Positions 8,932-17,189 of a stretch of DNA of 64,000 nt are shown here, in pieces (positions within the stretch are counted from its first letter, which is position 1; every line of letters begins with the position of its first letter). Both the position numbers and the translations under genes were made by a program. Under the pieces are notes generated by a model that searched no databases, was not told where the DNA came from, and saw nothing but the letters and a program-made list of their open reading frames with translations. The DNA comes from Streptomyces sp. BK208. Its GTDB lineage: Bacteria; Actinomycetota; Actinomycetes; Streptomycetales; Streptomycetaceae. Location of the stretch: the NCBI RefSeq assembly GCF_004364245.1, contig NZ_SOAV01000009.1, positions 62,001 to 126,000 on the forward strand. The letters run 5' to 3'.

Positions 8932-10137
8932 CTAGAGCGCGCAGCTGTCGCTGTCCACCTGCTGGGTGGCGGTGCGGCCCTTGCCGATGTCCTCGCGGAT
9001 CTCGTCCGCGGTGAGCGCGTACCCGGTGTCGGGGTCGTCCAGGGACTTGGCGAAGACCACGCCGTACACCTCGCCCCGCGGGGTCAGCAGCGGGCCACCG
9101 GAGTTGCCCTGACGGACGGTCGCGTACAGCGAGTAGACGTCCCGGCGGACGGTGTCGCGGTGGTAGATGTCCGGCCCGTTGGCGGTGATGCGCCCGCGCA
9201 CGCGTGCGGCGCGGACGTCGTACGCCCCGTTCTCCGGGAAGCCCGCGACGATCGCGCCGTCGTCGCCCTGCGCGTCCTCGTCCTCGCCGGTGAACCGCAG
9301 CGCGGGCGCTTCGAGTTCGGGCACGTCCAGTACGGCGATGTCGCGCCGCCAGTCGTAGAGGACGACCGTCGCGTCGTACTTCCGGCCCTCGCCGCCTATC
9401 TGCACGGTGGGTTCGTCGACGCCGCCCACCACGTGGGCGTTGGTCATGACGCGGCGGTCGGCGAAGACGAAGCCGGTGCCTTCGAGGACCTTGCCGCAGT
9501 CGGGAGCGGTGCCCATGACCTTGACGATGGAGCGCTTGGCGCGGACCGCGACCGGGCTGTTCGCCAGCGCCGGGTCGGGCGGCTGGGTGTTGGGGATCGA
9601 CTCGTTGGCGAACGGGCTGAAGACCTGTGGGAAGCCGTTCTTGTCGAGGACCGAGGTGAAGCTGTCGAACCAGTTGTCGGCGCCTGCGGGCAGCACCTCC
9701 TGCACTCCCGCGAGCACCGTGGACTGGCGCACCTCCTTGCCGACCGTCGGCATCGTGGTCCGCGCGAGGGCGGAGCCGAGCAGCCAGGCGACCAGGAGCA
9801 TGGCGACGACGTTGACCAGGGCGCCGCCGGTGGCATCCAGGGCGCGGGCCGGGGACCACGTGATGTAGCGGCGCAGCTTGTTGCCCAGATGGGTCGTCAG
9901 GGCCTGGCCCACGGAGGCGCACACGATGACGACGACGACCGCGACGACGGCGGCGGTGGTGCTCACCTCCCCGTTGTCCGTCAGCGCGTCCCAGACCACC
10001 GGCAGCAGGTAGACGGCGACGAGACCGCCGCCGAGGAAGCCGATGACCGACAGGATGCCGACGACGAAGCCCTGCCGGAAGCCGACGATCGCGAACCAGA
10101 CGGCGGCCAGCAGCAACAGGATGTCCAGCACGTTCAC
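8932..10137 (-). CDS. marP: MarP-type membrane serine protease (CvpA domain plus trypsin-like domain)
   Basis: A 401-aa protein. Residues about 1-165 are a CvpA/colicin-V-production-type domain with four membrane helices. Residues about 190-395 are a trypsin-like periplasmic protease with the triad His235 (TNAHVV), Asp266 and Ser346 (GNSGGP). The mycobacterial homologue MarP (Rv3671c) protects cytoplasmic pH under acid stress, and the same Nudix and nth neighbours follow here. The start with MNVLDILLLL is the only sensible one for a membrane anchor. Confidence 0.9.
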   Translation of the reverse strand: MNVLDILLLLAAVWFAIVGFRQGFVVGILSVIGFLGGGLVAVYLLPVVWDALTDNGEVSTTAAVVAVVVVIVCASVGQALTTHLGNKLRRYITWSPARALDATGGALVNVVAMLLVAWLLGSALARTTMPTVGKEVRQSTVLAGVQEVLPAGADNWFDSFTSVLDKNGFPQVFSPFANESIPNTQPPDPALANSPVAVRAKRSIVKVMGTAPDCGKVLEGTGFVFADRRVMTNAHVVGGVDEPTVQIGGEGRKYDATVVLYDWRRDIAVLDVPELEAPALRFTGEDEDAQGDDGAIVAGFPENGAYDVRAARVRGRITANGPDIYHRDTVRRDVYSLYATVRQGNSGGPLLTPRGEVYGVVFAKSLDDPDTGYALTADEIREDIGKGRTATQQVDSDSCAL

Positions 10138-10182
10138 TGATTCAGGCCTCGCCTTGTCGTCTGCGGTACGCAGGCCACCCTG

Positions 10183-10917
10183 TCATGCGTGCCAGTCCAG
10201 CGGGACCTGCTTGTCCCGGTCCCAGGGCCGCTCCCAGCCGGCGAAGTGCAGCAACCGGTCGATGAGGCCGGCGGTGAAGCCCCACACGAGCGCCGATTCG
10301 ACCAGAAATGCCGGGCCCCGGTGACCTCTGGGGTGGACGGCCGTCACCCGGTTGGCGGGATCCGTGAGATCCGCCACGGGGACCGTGAAGACGCGCGCGG
10401 TCTCGGCCGGGTCGACGACACCGACCGGGCTGGGCTCGCGCCACCAGCCCAGCACCGGGGTGACGACGAAGCCGCTCACCGGGATGTAGAGCTTGGGCAG
10501 CACGCCGAAGAGCTGGACGCCGGCCGGGTCGAGCCCGGTCTCCTCCTCGGCCTCGCGCAGGGCGGCCCGCAGCGGTCCGTCACCGCGCGGATCCCCGTCC
10601 TCGGGGTCGAGGGCGCCGCCGGGGAAGGCGGGCTGGCCGGGGTGGGAACGCAGGGAACCGGCCCGCTCCATCAGCAGCAGCTCGGGCCCGCGCCCGCCCG
10701 CCCTGCCGTCCTCGCCCGCACGCGAGCCGTCGCCGAAGAGGATCAGGACGGCGGACTGGCGGCCGGCGCCGTCGGCGGGCGGCAGGAACCGGCTCAGCTG
10801 GGTCGGCCGGACCGTCTCGACGGCCCGCACCACCGGGTCCAGCCAGTCCGGCAGCCCCTCCTTGCCGAGGATCGCCCCCCGAGCGTGATCCCGCGTGGGG
10901 TCATGCGTGTCGCTCAC
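10183..10917 (-). CDS. Nudix hydrolase, CoA pyrophosphatase-like
   Basis: A 244-aa cytoplasmic enzyme. A Nudix box is visible from GALDPEDGD to REAEEETGL, with a preceding LRSHPGQPAFPGG segment typical of the NudL/CoA-diphosphatase group, which cleaves CoA to 3',5'-ADP and 4'-phosphopantetheine. The GTG at 10917 is preferred over 10932 because GGTGGAG lies 9 bases upstream. It lies 45 bp upstream of marP on the same strand, as in mycobacteria (Rv3672c-Rv3671c). Confidence 0.82.
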   Translation of the reverse strand: MSDTHDPTRDHARGAILGKEGLPDWLDPVVRAVETVRPTQLSRFLPPADGAGRQSAVLILFGDGSRAGEDGRAGGRGPELLLMERAGSLRSHPGQPAFPGGALDPEDGDPRGDGPLRAALREAEEETGLDPAGVQLFGVLPKLYIPVSGFVVTPVLGWWREPSPVGVVDPAETARVFTVPVADLTDPANRVTAVHPRGHRGPAFLVESALVWGFTAGLIDRLLHFAGWERPWDRDKQVPLDWHA

Positions 10918-10978
10918 TCGTGTCATCTCCACCCCCGCCCTGCAGAGTCCAACGCCCGGTACCCCCGAGATCGTTCCG

Positions 10979-12277
10979 TCACCCGGCCCCCAGCGGCGGC
11001 GCCGGCTTCCCGCCCGCGTCCAGGTACGCCTGCGGGGGCTTCAGCCGCTGCCCCGGGAAGCCGCCCTTCTCGTACTTGAGCAGCTTCTTCGCCTTCTCCG
11101 GGTCCGTCTCGCCCTCGCCGTACGCCGGGCACAGCGGGGCGATGGGGCAGGCACCGCAGGCGGGCTTGCGGGCGTGGCAGATGCGGCGGCCGTGCCAGAT
11201 CACGTGGTGGGAGAGGTCGGTCCAGTCGCTCTTCGGGAAGAGCGCGCCGACGGCGGCCTCGATCTTGTCGGGGTCGGTCTCCGCGGTCCACCGCCAGCGG
11301 CGCACCAGGCGCTGGAAGTGCGTGTCCACGGTGATGCCGGGGCGGCCGAACGCGTTGCCCAGCACGACGAACGCGGTCTTGCGGCCCACGCCGGGCAGCT
11401 TGACGAGGTCTTCGAGGCGTCCGGGGACCTCGCCGCCGAAGTCCTCCACCAGCGCCTTGGACAGCCCTATGACGGACTTGGTCTTGGCCCGGAAGAAGCC
11501 GGTCGGGCGCAGGATCTCCTCGACCTCCTCGGGAACGGCGGCGGCCAGGTCCTCGGGGGTGGGGTACTTGGCGAAGAGCGCGGGCGTCGTCTGGTTGACC
11601 CTCAGGTCGGTGGTCTGGGCGGACAGCACCGTGGCCACGACCAGCTGGAACGGGTTCTCGAAGTCCAGCTCCGGGTGGGCGTACGGATAGACCTCGGCCA
11701 GCTCGCGGTCGATACGGCGGGCGCGCCGGACCAGTGCGGTGCGGGACTCGCCGCCCGGCGGCTCGGCGACGACGGTCTTCGCCGGGGCGACGCCCTTGAC
11801 GGCGGCCGCGGCCTTCTTCGGGGCGACGGCGGGCTTCTTGGCGGGCGCCTGCCGCTTGACGAGGGGCGCGGTCTTCTCGGCTGCGGTCTTCTTGACTGCC
11901 GTCTTCTTTGCTGCGGTCTTCTTGACTGCCGTCTTCTCGGCTGCCGTCTTCTTTGCTGCGGTCTTCTTCGGGGCCGTCTTCCTCGCGGCGGCCGTCTTGG
12001 CGGCAGTCTTCTTCGCGGCGGCCGTCTTCGCGCCCGCCGTGCTCTTCTCACCCGCGGCCTTCTTCTTGCTCGCGGCGGTCTTCTTGCCCACGGCCGTCTT
12101 CTTGCTCGCCGGGGTCTTCTCGACCGAGTCCGTCTGCTCGCTCGCGGCGCTCTTCTTCACGGCACCCTTCTCCGCACTCACCCTCTTGGCAGGTGCTGAC
12201 CTCTTTGACGCGTTTGCCGGTTTCCTACCGCCATCGGGAGCCCGTTCGCCCACAGCGGAATCACGACGTACACCCAC
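10979..12277 (-). CDS. nth: Endonuclease III with a long histone-like Lys/Ala tail
   Basis: A base-excision-repair DNA glycosylase/AP lyase for oxidised pyrimidines. Residues about 178-432 are a complete Nth: the helix-hairpin-helix LPGVGRKTA with the catalytic lysine, the catalytic Asp in VDTH, and a [4Fe-4S] cluster with C-x6-C-x2-C-x5-C spacing. The first ~170 residues are an unusual extension built from degenerate KKTAA/EKTA repeats, resembling the tails of histone H1 and of streptomycete HupS. The GTG at 12277 is the furthest in-frame start; GTGs inside the tail are possible alternatives. Confidence 0.88.
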   Translation of the reverse strand: MGVRRDSAVGERAPDGGRKPANASKRSAPAKRVSAEKGAVKKSAASEQTDSVEKTPASKKTAVGKKTAASKKKAAGEKSTAGAKTAAAKKTAAKTAAARKTAPKKTAAKKTAAEKTAVKKTAAKKTAVKKTAAEKTAPLVKRQAPAKKPAVAPKKAAAAVKGVAPAKTVVAEPPGGESRTALVRRARRIDRELAEVYPYAHPELDFENPFQLVVATVLSAQTTDLRVNQTTPALFAKYPTPEDLAAAVPEEVEEILRPTGFFRAKTKSVIGLSKALVEDFGGEVPGRLEDLVKLPGVGRKTAFVVLGNAFGRPGITVDTHFQRLVRRWRWTAETDPDKIEAAVGALFPKSDWTDLSHHVIWHGRRICHARKPACGACPIAPLCPAYGEGETDPEKAKKLLKYEKGGFPGQRLKPPQAYLDAGGKPAPPLGAG

Positions 12278-12423
12278 CCGCGCACCCCCCAGGCCTGTGC
12301 TCTCACCGGCGATTTGGACACCCGGCCAGCCTACGACCCGGTACCGTCATCCGCCCCGGACCTCGGAGATCGGCGTCCAATTGGACCCCTGCCGCGTACC
12401 CCGGGACATCAGTGCGGCATCCT

Positions 12424-12437
12424 TGTGACAGATCACA
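12424..12437. promoter_or_regulatory. Crp/Fnr-type palindrome in the nth-crp divergent promoter
   Basis: TGTGACAGATCACA consists of exact TGTGA/TCACA arms separated by 4 bases. It lies 91 bp before the crp start in the 251-bp gap shared with nth. The half-sites equal those of the E. coli CRP site, but the spacer is 4 rather than 6, so direct Crp binding is uncertain. Confidence 0.4.
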
Positions 12438-12528
12438 CTGTTTGGACTGTCCGGCAAAATGGGCACCACGGACCCCTGGTACACCGGGGGAACAAGATCC
12501 TCTGAGCCGGTCGACAAGGAGAGAACTC

Positions 12529-13203
12529 GTGGACGACGTTCTGCGGCGCAACCCGCTCTTCGCGGCGCTCGACGACGAGCAATCCGCGGAGCTCCGCGCC
12601 TCCATGAGTGAGGTGACCCTCGCCCGCGGCGACACCCTGTTCCACGAGGGCGACCCCGGAGACCGCCTCTACGTGGTCACGGAAGGCAAGGTCAAGCTCC
12701 ACCGCACGTCCCCGGACGGGCGCGAGAACATGCTGGCCGTCGTCGGTCCCAGCGAGCTGATCGGCGAGCTGTCGCTCTTCGACCCGGGCCCGCGCACGGC
12801 GACCGGCACGGCGCTGACCGAGGTCAAGCTGCTCGCCCTCGGTCACGGTGACCTCCAGCCCTGGCTGAACGTCCGCCCCGAGGTGGCCACCGCGCTGCTG
12901 CGCGCCGTCGCCCGTCGCCTGCGCAAGACCAACGACGCCATGTCGGACCTGGTCTTCTCGGACGTGCCCGGCCGTGTCGCCCGCGCCCTGCTCGACCTCT
13001 CGCGCCGCTTCGGCGTGCAGTCGGAGGAGGGCATCCACGTGGTGCACGACCTGACGCAGGAGGAGCTGGCCCAGCTGGTCGGCGCGTCCCGCGAGACGGT
13101 CAACAAGGCGCTGGCCGACTTCGCCCAGCGCGGCTGGCTCCGCCTGGAGGCCCGCGCGGTGATCCTGCTGGACGTCGAGCGGCTGGCCAAGCGCTCCCGC
13201 TGA
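12529..13203 (+). CDS. crp: cAMP receptor protein family regulator
   Basis: A 224-aa cytoplasmic transcription factor. Residues about 10-125 are a cyclic-nucleotide-binding beta-barrel containing GELSLFDPGPRTAT, the phosphate-binding cassette that holds cAMP. Residues about 165-212 are a winged helix with LTQEELAQLVGASRETV. Size and sequence correspond to S. coelicolor Crp (SCO3571), which controls germination, development and antibiotic output. The GTG at 12529 follows AAGGAG by 8 bases. Confidence 0.95.
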   Translation: MDDVLRRNPLFAALDDEQSAELRASMSEVTLARGDTLFHEGDPGDRLYVVTEGKVKLHRTSPDGRENMLAVVGPSELIGELSLFDPGPRTATGTALTEVKLLALGHGDLQPWLNVRPEVATALLRAVARRLRKTNDAMSDLVFSDVPGRVARALLDLSRRFGVQSEEGIHVVHDLTQEELAQLVGASRETVNKALADFAQRGWLRLEARAVILLDVERLAKRSR

Positions 13204-13240
13204 CCCCGTCTCCGGGCCCCCGGCCCCGGGCCCCGGGGTC

Positions 13241-14083
13241 CTAGTCGGACAGCTGGATCAGCCCGTGCTCGCCGAGGTACTCCAGCTGCGCCCGCACCGA
13301 CAGCTCCGCCGCGGGCCACAGGGAGCGGTCGACGTCCGCGTACACGTGGGCGACGACCTCGCCGGGCGTGCGGTACCCGTCCTCCACCGCCGTCTCGACC
13401 TGGGCGAGGCGGTGGGCGCGATGGGCGAGGTAGTACTCCACGACGCCCTGGGCGTCCTCCAGGACGGGTCCGTGCCCCGGCAGCACCGTGTGCACCCCGT
13501 CGTCGGCCGTGAGCGACCTGAGCCTGCGCAGCGAGTCCAGGTAGTCGCCTAGGCGGCCGTCGGGGTGGGCCACCACCGTCGTGCCGCGCCCCAGGACGGT
13601 GTCGCCCGTCAGGACCGCCCGGTCGGCCGGGAGATGGAAGCACAGCGAGTCGGCCGTGTGCCCCGGGGTCGGTACGACCCTCAGCTCCAGCCCGCCCACG
13701 CCGATCGCGTCCCCCGCGGCCAGCCCCTCGTCGCCCAGCCGCAGCGCCGGGTCAAGTGCCCGCACGTTCGTGCGCGTCAGCTCGGCGAAGCGCGCGGCTC
13801 CCTCCGCGTGGTCCGGGTGACCGTGCGTCAGGAGGGTCAGCGCGACCCGCTTGCCGGCCCGCTCGGCCGTGTCGACGACGCGCCGCAGGTGGGCGTCGTC
13901 CAGCGGGCCCGGGTCGACGACGACGGCCAGGTCGGAGTCGGGTTCGGCGAGGATCCAGGTGTTCGTGCCGTCCAGGGTCATCGCCGAGGCGTTGGGGGCG
14001 AGGACGTTCACCGCGCGCGCGGTGGCCGGGCCCGACAGGACACCGCCGCGCGGCTGTCCGGGCAGTGCTGCTGCGTCCGTCAT
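13241..14083 (-). CDS. Metallo-beta-lactamase-fold hydrolase
   Basis: A 280-aa protein with the binuclear-metal motif THGHPDH, a downstream PTPGHTADS histidine and GDTVLG aspartate, and a C-terminal winged helix-like domain. This matches the LACTB2/Rv3677c-type group. Its physiological substrate is unknown; some relatives are RNases or thioesterases. Its ATG overlaps the stop of the upstream Nudix gene by 4 bases. It converges on crp across a 37-bp GC-palindromic gap that could terminate both. Confidence 0.82.
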   Translation of the reverse strand: MTDAAALPGQPRGGVLSGPATARAVNVLAPNASAMTLDGTNTWILAEPDSDLAVVVDPGPLDDAHLRRVVDTAERAGKRVALTLLTHGHPDHAEGAARFAELTRTNVRALDPALRLGDEGLAAGDAIGVGGLELRVVPTPGHTADSLCFHLPADRAVLTGDTVLGRGTTVVAHPDGRLGDYLDSLRRLRSLTADDGVHTVLPGHGPVLEDAQGVVEYYLAHRAHRLAQVETAVEDGYRTPGEVVAHVYADVDRSLWPAAELSVRAQLEYLGEHGLIQLSD

Positions 14084-15003
14084 GCGGGGGCTCCCCCGGT
14101 CGGGTCGGAAGGCGTCGCCGGCGCCGGGTGCGCGGACGTGGGCGTGTCCGTGCTCGGCACGTGCTTCGTGAACTCGTCGTGTCCCGGCCAGGACAGGACG
14201 ACCTCGTCGCCCGAGAGCCGCGCACGGGCCAGCACGGGCGTCATGTCGCGGCCGGGGGCCGACGCCAGCGCCTCGGCCGCCGTACCGCACTCCGCCAGGC
14301 CGCGCAGGGTCGCGACGGTGGGCGGCATCATCAGCAGCTCACCCTTGTCGTACCCGGCGGTCGCGTCCGCCGGCGTGATCCACACCGTGCGGTCGGCCTC
14401 CGTGGAGGCGTTGCGGGTGCGCTGCCCCTCGGGGAGGGCGGCCACGAAGAACCACGTGTCGTAGCGCCGGGACTCGAACTCCGGCGTGATCCAGCGCGCC
14501 CAGGCGCCGAGCAGGTCGGAGCGCAGGACGAGGCCCCTGCGGTCCAGGAACTCCGCGAAGGACAGTTCGCGCTCGACCAGGGCGGCCCGGTCGGCCTCCC
14601 AGTCGGCGCCGGTGGTGTCGCCGACCACCGAGTCGCCGGTCGGGCCCGCGAGCAGGACGCCGGCCTCCTCGTAGGTCTCCCGTACGGCCGCGCAGACGAT
14701 CGCCTGGGCGCCCGCCTCGTCGACGCCGAGCCGCTCGGCCCACCACGCGCGCGTGGGGCCCGCCCAGCCCACGGCGCGGTCGTCGTCGCGCGGGTCGACC
14801 CCGCCGCCCGGGTAGGCGTACGCGCCACCGGCGAACGCCATGGAGGTGCGGCGGCGCAGCATGTGCACGACGGGGCCGGAATCGGTGTCCTTGAGGAGCA
14901 TGACGGTGGCCGCGCGCTTCGGGGTGACCGGGGTGAGGGTGCCGGCCGCCAGCGCGCGGATGCGTTCCGGCCACTCCGGGGGGTACCACTGACCATTCGC
15001 CAT
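14080..15003 (-). CDS. Nudix hydrolase
   Basis: A 307-aa cytoplasmic protein. The Nudix box is interrupted: GGGVDPRDDD is followed by a ~30-residue insert before AAVRETYEEAGVL, so the metal-binding REXXEE core is intact. The C-terminus is low-complexity Pro/Thr/Ala. It is first in a two-gene overlapping unit with the metallo-beta-lactamase-fold gene. The substrate is unknown; this subgroup resembles the animal NUDT19 type more than MutT. Confidence 0.78.
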   Translation of the reverse strand: MANGQWYPPEWPERIRALAAGTLTPVTPKRAATVMLLKDTDSGPVVHMLRRRTSMAFAGGAYAYPGGGVDPRDDDRAVGWAGPTRAWWAERLGVDEAGAQAIVCAAVRETYEEAGVLLAGPTGDSVVGDTTGADWEADRAALVERELSFAEFLDRRGLVLRSDLLGAWARWITPEFESRRYDTWFFVAALPEGQRTRNASTEADRTVWITPADATAGYDKGELLMMPPTVATLRGLAECGTAAEALASAPGRDMTPVLARARLSGDEVVLSWPGHDEFTKHVPSTDTPTSAHPAPATPSDPTGGAPA

Positions 15004-15062
15004 GGCCGGAGGCTATCCGGTGACGGGCGGATGTTCGAGTGGCCCCCGGGGCCCCGGGGCCG

Positions 15063-16166
15063 TCAGGAGGGCAGGCCGGTCAGCCACTCGGTGAGCAGCC
15101 GGTTCGTCTCCTCGGGGCGCTCCTGCTGGAGCCAGTGGCCGCAGCCGTCGAGGACGTGCGAGGCGCTCAGGCCGGGCAGGGTCTTCGGGAACGCCTCGAT
15201 CGCGTCGGACAGCCAGGTGGTGGAGGCGTCCAGGCCGCCGCCGAGGAACAGGGACGGCTGGGTGATCGGGGCACCCTCGTGCGCGGCCAGGTCGGCCCAG
15301 TCGCGGTCCATGCAGCGGTAGCGGTTGAGGGCGCCGGTCGTACCGGTGCGCTCGAACTCCCCGGCGTAGACGTCCAGCACCTCCTCGGTCAGCCAGGAGG
15401 GCAGCCGGCCGGGGTCCGGGAACCGGTCGCGCATCCTGCCGCCGGGGGCGACGAAGTGCGGGTCGGGCTCCTGGGGGCCGGGCATGGTGCCGGCGGACAG
15501 GGCGGCGTAGAGACCGGCGAGCCAGCCGCGTACGTCGGGCTCGATCTCCGCCTCGGCGCGGCCGGGCTCCTGGAAGTAGGAGACGTAGAACTCCTGCCCC
15601 GCGAAGGGGCCGGCCGGATCGCTCATGGCGGCGAAGGCCTCGCTGGGCCTCGGGCCGCCCGGCGGGGTGTACGGCACGCTCAGCAGGCCGACCGCGCGGA
15701 ACACGTCGGGCCGCAGCAGGGCGGAGTGCGCGGCGATGTTCGCACCCCAGTCGTGGCCGACGACCACGGCCGTCCGCTCCCCCAGGGCCTCCACCACGGC
15801 GACGGCGTCCGCCACCAGGTCGAGCATCCGGTACGCGTCGACGGCGTCCGGCCGTGAGGAGCGCCCGTAGCCGCGCACGTCGACGGCGGCGGCGCGGAAC
15901 CCGGCGGCGGCCAGCGCGGGCAGCTGGTGCCGCCAGGAGTACCAGGACTCGGGGAAGCCGTGCACGAGCAGGACCAGCGGCCCGCTGCCCTGCTCCACCA
16001 GGTGGATCCGCCCTGCGGGCGACGGCACCAGCCGGTGCACGGGCCGGCCGGGCCGGCCGGAGGACTGCCCGGGCCGGTGGGGCGGCTGGTCGGGCCGGTG
16101 GGGCGGCTGGTCGGGCCGGTGGGGCGGCTGGTCGGTCACGGACGGCTGCGGCTGCGGCTGCGGCAC
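15063..16166 (-). CDS. Alpha/beta hydrolase, epoxide-hydrolase-like, with Pro-rich repeat N-terminus
   Basis: A 367-aa protein. The core has HGFPESWYSWRHQ (oxyanion hole), GHDWGAN (Asp nucleophile), GGLDAS and the catalytic His in GCGHWLQQ, a full epoxide-hydrolase set. The first ~45 residues are Pro/Gln/His-rich and include three copies of PDQPPHR, encoded by the 21-bp DNA repeat at 16070-16132. The GTG at 16166 is preferred because AGGAGG lies 4 bases upstream; the open frame continues further but reads low-complexity sequence. Confidence 0.83.
   Translation of the reverse strand: MPQPQPQPSVTDQPPHRPDQPPHRPDQPPHRPGQSSGRPGRPVHRLVPSPAGRIHLVEQGSGPLVLLVHGFPESWYSWRHQLPALAAAGFRAAAVDVRGYGRSSRPDAVDAYRMLDLVADAVAVVEALGERTAVVVGHDWGANIAAHSALLRPDVFRAVGLLSVPYTPPGGPRPSEAFAAMSDPAGPFAGQEFYVSYFQEPGRAEAEIEPDVRGWLAGLYAALSAGTMPGPQEPDPHFVAPGGRMRDRFPDPGRLPSWLTEEVLDVYAGEFERTGTTGALNRYRCMDRDWADLAAHEGAPITQPSLFLGGGLDASTTWLSDAIEAFPKTLPGLSASHVLDGCGHWLQQERPEETNRLLTEWLTGLPS
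16070..16132. repeat. Three perfect 21-bp tandem repeats inside the hydrolase gene
   Basis: Copies at 16070-16090, 16091-16111 and 16112-16132. The unit is a multiple of 3, so copy-number change lengthens the PDQPPHR-repeat N-terminus of the hydrolase without breaking frame. Confidence 0.9.
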
Positions 16167-16341
16167 GGCTCCTCCTGGCGCGTAGGTCCACGGGGTCGGT
16201 ACGGCCCCCGGACGGGCCGGGACCGCCGGCCGGGGCCGGTTCCCGCGCCCGTACGGGGCACCTGCACCGCATCCTGCGGGGCCGCGGCCCCGGGAGCGAG
16301 GTTTGTTGCCGGCCCGGCAACGCACCCGGCCCGCGCCGGCC

Positions 16342-16437
16342 GAGGTCACGGCCAGCCGAGGTCACGGCCAGCCGAGGTCACGGCCAGCCGAGGTCACGGC
16401 CAGCCGAGGTCACGGCCAGCCGAGGTCACGGCCGGCC
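16342..16437. repeat. Six-copy 16-bp tandem repeat between hydrolase and ridA genes
   Basis: The unit GAGGTCACGGCCAGCC starts at 16342, 16358, 16374, 16390, 16406 and 16422, with only the last copy diverging at its end. Each copy carries a GGTCACGGCC core. The array lies upstream of the hydrolase start and just after the ridA stop, in the only gap of this leftward gene group. It has no spacers, so it is not CRISPR. Confidence 0.92.
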
Positions 16438-16457
16438 GGGGGCACACCCGGTCGCGG

Positions 16458-16925
16458 CTACGGCTGGACGAGCTCCACCTGGATCTCGACCTCCACCGGC
16501 GCGTCCAGCGGGAGGACCGCCACGCCGACCGCGCTGCGGGCGTGCACGCCCTTGTCGCCGAGGACCTCGCCGAGGAGTTCGCTGGCGCCGTTGACCACAC
16601 CGGGCTGGCCGGTGAAGTCGCTCGCGGAGGCGACGAAGCCGACCACCTTGACGACCCGCGCGACCCGGTCGAGGTCGCCGGCGACGGACTTCACGGCGGC
16701 GAGCGCGTTCAGCGCGCAGGTGCGGGCCAGCTCCTTGGCCTCGTCCGGGGTGACCTCCGCGCCGACCTTGCCGGTCACCGGGAGCTTGCCCCCCAGCATC
16801 GGCAGCTGGCCCGAGGTGTAGACGTACGGGCCGGACTGCACGGCCGGCTGGTAGGCGGCCAGCGGCGGGACGACCTCGGGCAGTGTCAGGCCCAGCTCGG
16901 CGAGCTTCGCCTCCACCGCGCTCAT
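16458..16925 (-). CDS. RidA/YjgF family protein
   Basis: A 155-aa cytoplasmic protein of the RidA (Rid/YER057c/UK114) superfamily, which as trimers hydrolyse reactive enamine/imine intermediates. Family features include YTSGQLPM, the NALAAVKSVAGDLDRV helix and a conserved C-terminal VEIQVELV strand. It is slightly longer than E. coli RidA and belongs to the actinobacterial Rv3678c-type branch, where activity is untested. The ATG at 16925 follows GGAG by 8 bases and overlaps the stop of the DUF4177 gene. Confidence 0.85.
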   Translation of the reverse strand: MSAVEAKLAELGLTLPEVVPPLAAYQPAVQSGPYVYTSGQLPMLGGKLPVTGKVGAEVTPDEAKELARTCALNALAAVKSVAGDLDRVARVVKVVGFVASASDFTGQPGVVNGASELLGEVLGDKGVHARSAVGVAVLPLDAPVEVEIQVELVQP

Positions 16926-17083
16926 GCCTGCTTCTCCCGCTTCAGGTAGGCGACGAGCTGCTCGGGGTTGTTCGGCCCGGGCACGACCTGGACGAGCTCC
17001 CAGCCGTCCTCGCCCCAGGTGTCCAGAATCTGCTTCGTGGCATGGACGAGCAGCGGCACGGTTGCGTATTCCCACTTGGTCAT
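16922..17083 (-). CDS. DUF4177 small protein
   Basis: A 53-aa protein beginning MTKWEYATVPLL and containing GEDGWELVQVVPG, the hallmark of DUF4177. Function is unknown. It overlaps ridA by 4 bases, and the same pairing occurs in mycobacteria. No clear ribosome binding site precedes the ATG, but TAGAGT about 10 bases upstream fits a -10 box for a nearly leaderless transcript, divergent from the ArsA genes. Confidence 0.8.
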   Translation of the reverse strand: MTKWEYATVPLLVHATKQILDTWGEDGWELVQVVPGPNNPEQLVAYLKREKQA

Positions 17084-17189
17084 GCGGCCGACTCTAGCCG
17101 TTGCCCGACACGCCTTCGCGGGCCGACCGGGGCGACCTTGTCCACAGCCTCCCGCGTACTCGGCGCGCGAACTGGTTACGCTCGAATAC

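Noticed and set aside
16342..16437. CRISPR array
   Set aside because: Copies are head to tail with no unique spacers, the unit is only 16 bp, and no cas genes are present.
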